A stretch of 64,000 nt of DNA from NCBI RefSeq assembly GCF_003807585.1, contig NZ_RMBX01000001.1, positions 124,001-188,000 of the forward strand, given 5' to 3'. The stretch comes from Chitinophaga barathri (lineage in GTDB: Bacteria > Bacteroidota > Bacteroidia > Chitinophagales > Chitinophagaceae). The position numbers were made by a program, and so were the translations under genes. The notes beneath the pieces are model-generated. The model saw nothing but the letters and a program-made list of their open reading frames with translations. It did no database searches and had not been told where the DNA came from. This document shows positions 62,833 to 64,000 of the stretch, one piece after another (position 1 is the stretch's first letter; each line of letters begins with the position of its first letter).

Positions 62833-63728
62833 AACGATGTATTTACAAGGTGCGTGTATAATTGTGTACTATCGAGGCTTTCATGACCCAGGAACAGTTG
62901 TATCTTTTCCAGCGGCACGCCGTTCTGCAAAAGATGCGTAGCGATCGAGTGCCGCAGCGTATGCGTACCGATATTTTTGATAATACCGGCCGTTTTTGCC
63001 AGTTGCTTGACCCGGACATACAAAGATTGCCCCGTAAGCCCTTTACCCGTATTTGCGCCTAAAAACAGGCTTTCCGTGGAACGCTGCAATAACTGCGGGC
63101 GGCTTTCGGTAAGATAGGTTTGCAGGTGATAAAGATTCTGCTGCGTCAGTGGTACATATCGTTCCTTGTAACCCTTGCCCTTTCTAACGTACAGCAGGCG
63201 GCGGTCGGTGATAATGTCCGATACGGCTAGACTTGCGCCTTCGCTGAGCCGCAACCCGCAGCCATAGAACACCGCCAGCATGGCACGGTCACGTAGGCCT
63301 AAGATCGTTTGCCCGGTAACATGGTAGAGCTGCCGAACCTGCGCCACCGTCAGCCACACCGGCAGCCGCTGACCACCGGCCAGCCGCGGCAAACAAAAAC
63401 CTTCGCCGCTGCCGCCCGTCAGCCGCAGGTAACGGCTCAGCAGCGCCAGCGCCTGTACGTATTTATTGATATGCCCCGCACTGTGGCCGCGTCCCGTGCG
63501 GATACCCGTTTGCAATTGCAGGTGACCGATAAAAGCCGTCGCGGAAGCAGCCGTCAGCACATCCGGCGTAACATGCCCTTGTTGTTGCAGCCAGTACAGG
63601 TACTCTGCTGCGTGCCGCGGCAGGTTGTACACCGTAGTGGAGGCATAGCCCAACGTTTGCAACCACTGTTTAAAACTTTCGCACAATAGCCCGTAGCTAC
63701 TGCCTTGCAGTAAATAGGTTGATGCCAT
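62829..63728 (-). CDS. Tyrosine recombinase, first of a pair (XerC/D-like)
   Basis: 299 residues. All catalytic motifs of the tyrosine recombinase family are present: CGLRLSEGASL (Arg), RKGKGYKERYVPL (Lys), HTLRHSIATHLL (His-x-x-Arg), and LGHESLDSTQLYTH (His and the Tyr nucleophile). The N-terminal core-binding domain is at about residues 1-100. I placed the start at the ATG at 63728 (MASTYLLQGSSYG); upstream codons run into an unrelated sequence. It overlaps the second recombinase by four bases. Pairs of this kind occur in mobile elements such as Tn554-like or RIT-type; a third gene may start off the right edge. Confidence 0.92.
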   Translation of the reverse strand: MASTYLLQGSSYGLLCESFKQWLQTLGYASTTVYNLPRHAAEYLYWLQQQGHVTPDVLTAASATAFIGHLQLQTGIRTGRGHSAGHINKYVQALALLSRYLRLTGGSGEGFCLPRLAGGQRLPVWLTVAQVRQLYHVTGQTILGLRDRAMLAVFYGCGLRLSEGASLAVSDIITDRRLLYVRKGKGYKERYVPLTQQNLYHLQTYLTESRPQLLQRSTESLFLGANTGKGLTGQSLYVRVKQLAKTAGIIKNIGTHTLRHSIATHLLQNGVPLEKIQLFLGHESLDSTQLYTHLVNTSL

Positions 63729-63840
63729 TATTGGTAGTTTGATAAGGTGATAATGAGAGGAAGGGTAAACAATAACCGTATAGTTATCTTTTTTGGTGAA
63801 CCACCGGGCCACTGGCGTATTTTCCTTTGCTGTGGCCGCT

Positions 63841-63893
63841 TTCAGTGGCTCACTGCTGCAAGTGGTCCACTAGTGAGCTACTGAACCACTGAA
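63841..63893. repeat. Nested inverted repeats upstream of the recombinases
   Basis: Three inverted repeats share almost one centre: TTCAGTGG (63841-63848) with CCACTGAA (63886-63893); GCTCACT (63848-63854) with AGTGAGC (63872-63878); and the perfect AGTGG-T-CCACT (63861-63871). A candidate recombinase core or att site, or an operator. Confidence 0.6.
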
Positions 63894-64000
63894 CGGCCTG
63901 ATCGCTCTTTTATCTTCACAAGGATGGCCTGCAACTGGCTGTCAATACTGCTTTTCAGCACCTCGTATTCATCCGCCCGTGCAATGGTGTATTCATAATG
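63878..64000 (-). CDS. C-terminal end of an unidentified protein (runs off the right edge)
   Basis: The last 40 residues before a TAG at 63878-63880 are visible (begins HYEYTIARADEYEVLKSSID, ends KIKERSGRSVVQ). Probably a helical protein encoded upstream of the recombinase pair on the same strand. Too short to assign; a third gene of a recombinase element is possible. Confidence 0.5.
   Translation of the reverse strand, partial: HYEYTIARADEYEVLKSSIDSQLQAILVKIKERSGRSVVQ

Overview
The window looks like a chromosome segment from a Bacteroidota bacterium, most likely a Chitinophaga-like member of the Chitinophagaceae. The signs are Bacteroidota promoters (TTG, a spacer of 19-22 bases, then TAnnTTTG), type IX secretion sorting domains with PorP/SprF partners, a lipoprotein TamA (TamL) paired with TamB, a SusC/TonB-type beta-barrel receptor, DUF6089 and DUF6934 proteins, and DUF6443-type RHS proteins. 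Most of the window has a moderately high G+C composition. Several accessory blocks (about 31-32 kb, 50.7-52.4 kb and 59.3-61.3 kb) are visibly richer in A+T. I see no tRNA, rRNA or CRISPR array.

Layout. 1-8 kb: the start of a MacB-like ABC permease (runs off the left edge), prfC (release factor 3), three small or hypothetical genes including a DUF6934 gene paired with a 59-residue protein, a UbiD-family decarboxylase, a charged secreted protein and a DUF6089 outer-membrane protein. 8-15.5 kb: the tamB-tamL envelope-assembly pair. 16-20 kb: a short T9SS type B protein with its SprF partner, then a divergent MoeA. 20-30.7 kb: a minus-strand operon of a phage tail collar protein, a periplasmic-binding-fold protein, a 2913-residue FG-GAP/cadherin-like adhesin with a T9SS type B tail, and a second SprF protein. 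31-43 kb: a minus-strand RHS operon of a small protein, a coiled-coil/beta-barrel outer-membrane protein, two very large RHS-type proteins, a one-helix membrane protein and a secreted protein. 43-50.6 kb: a tail-fibre-like secreted protein, hypothetical genes, a TonB-dependent receptor-like protein and a DUF1349 protein. 50.7-52.3 kb: an AAA ATPase overlapping a small partner gene, a possible defence pair. 52.4-59.3 kb: a GNAT acetyltransferase divergent from a TetR regulator and a complete tripartite RND efflux operon, with two matching operator palindromes. 59.3-64 kb: an orphan RHS C-terminal toxin module with a putative immunity gene and a degenerate gene, a G+C-rich non-coding stretch with three long inverted repeats, and two overlapping tyrosine recombinase genes with nested inverted repeats upstream.

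How the parts relate. The surface theme dominates: TamB/TamL for outer-membrane assembly, two T9SS type B/SprF pairs for adhesins, and RHS-type secreted giants. The best candidates for undescribed biology are the six-gene RHS operon with its own outer-membrane protein, the tail-collar/binding-protein/adhesin/SprF operon, the ATPase pair, and the right-hand region where a displaced RHS toxin cassette lies beside structured DNA and two recombinases. These functional links are inferred from gene order and domain content; no database search was possible.
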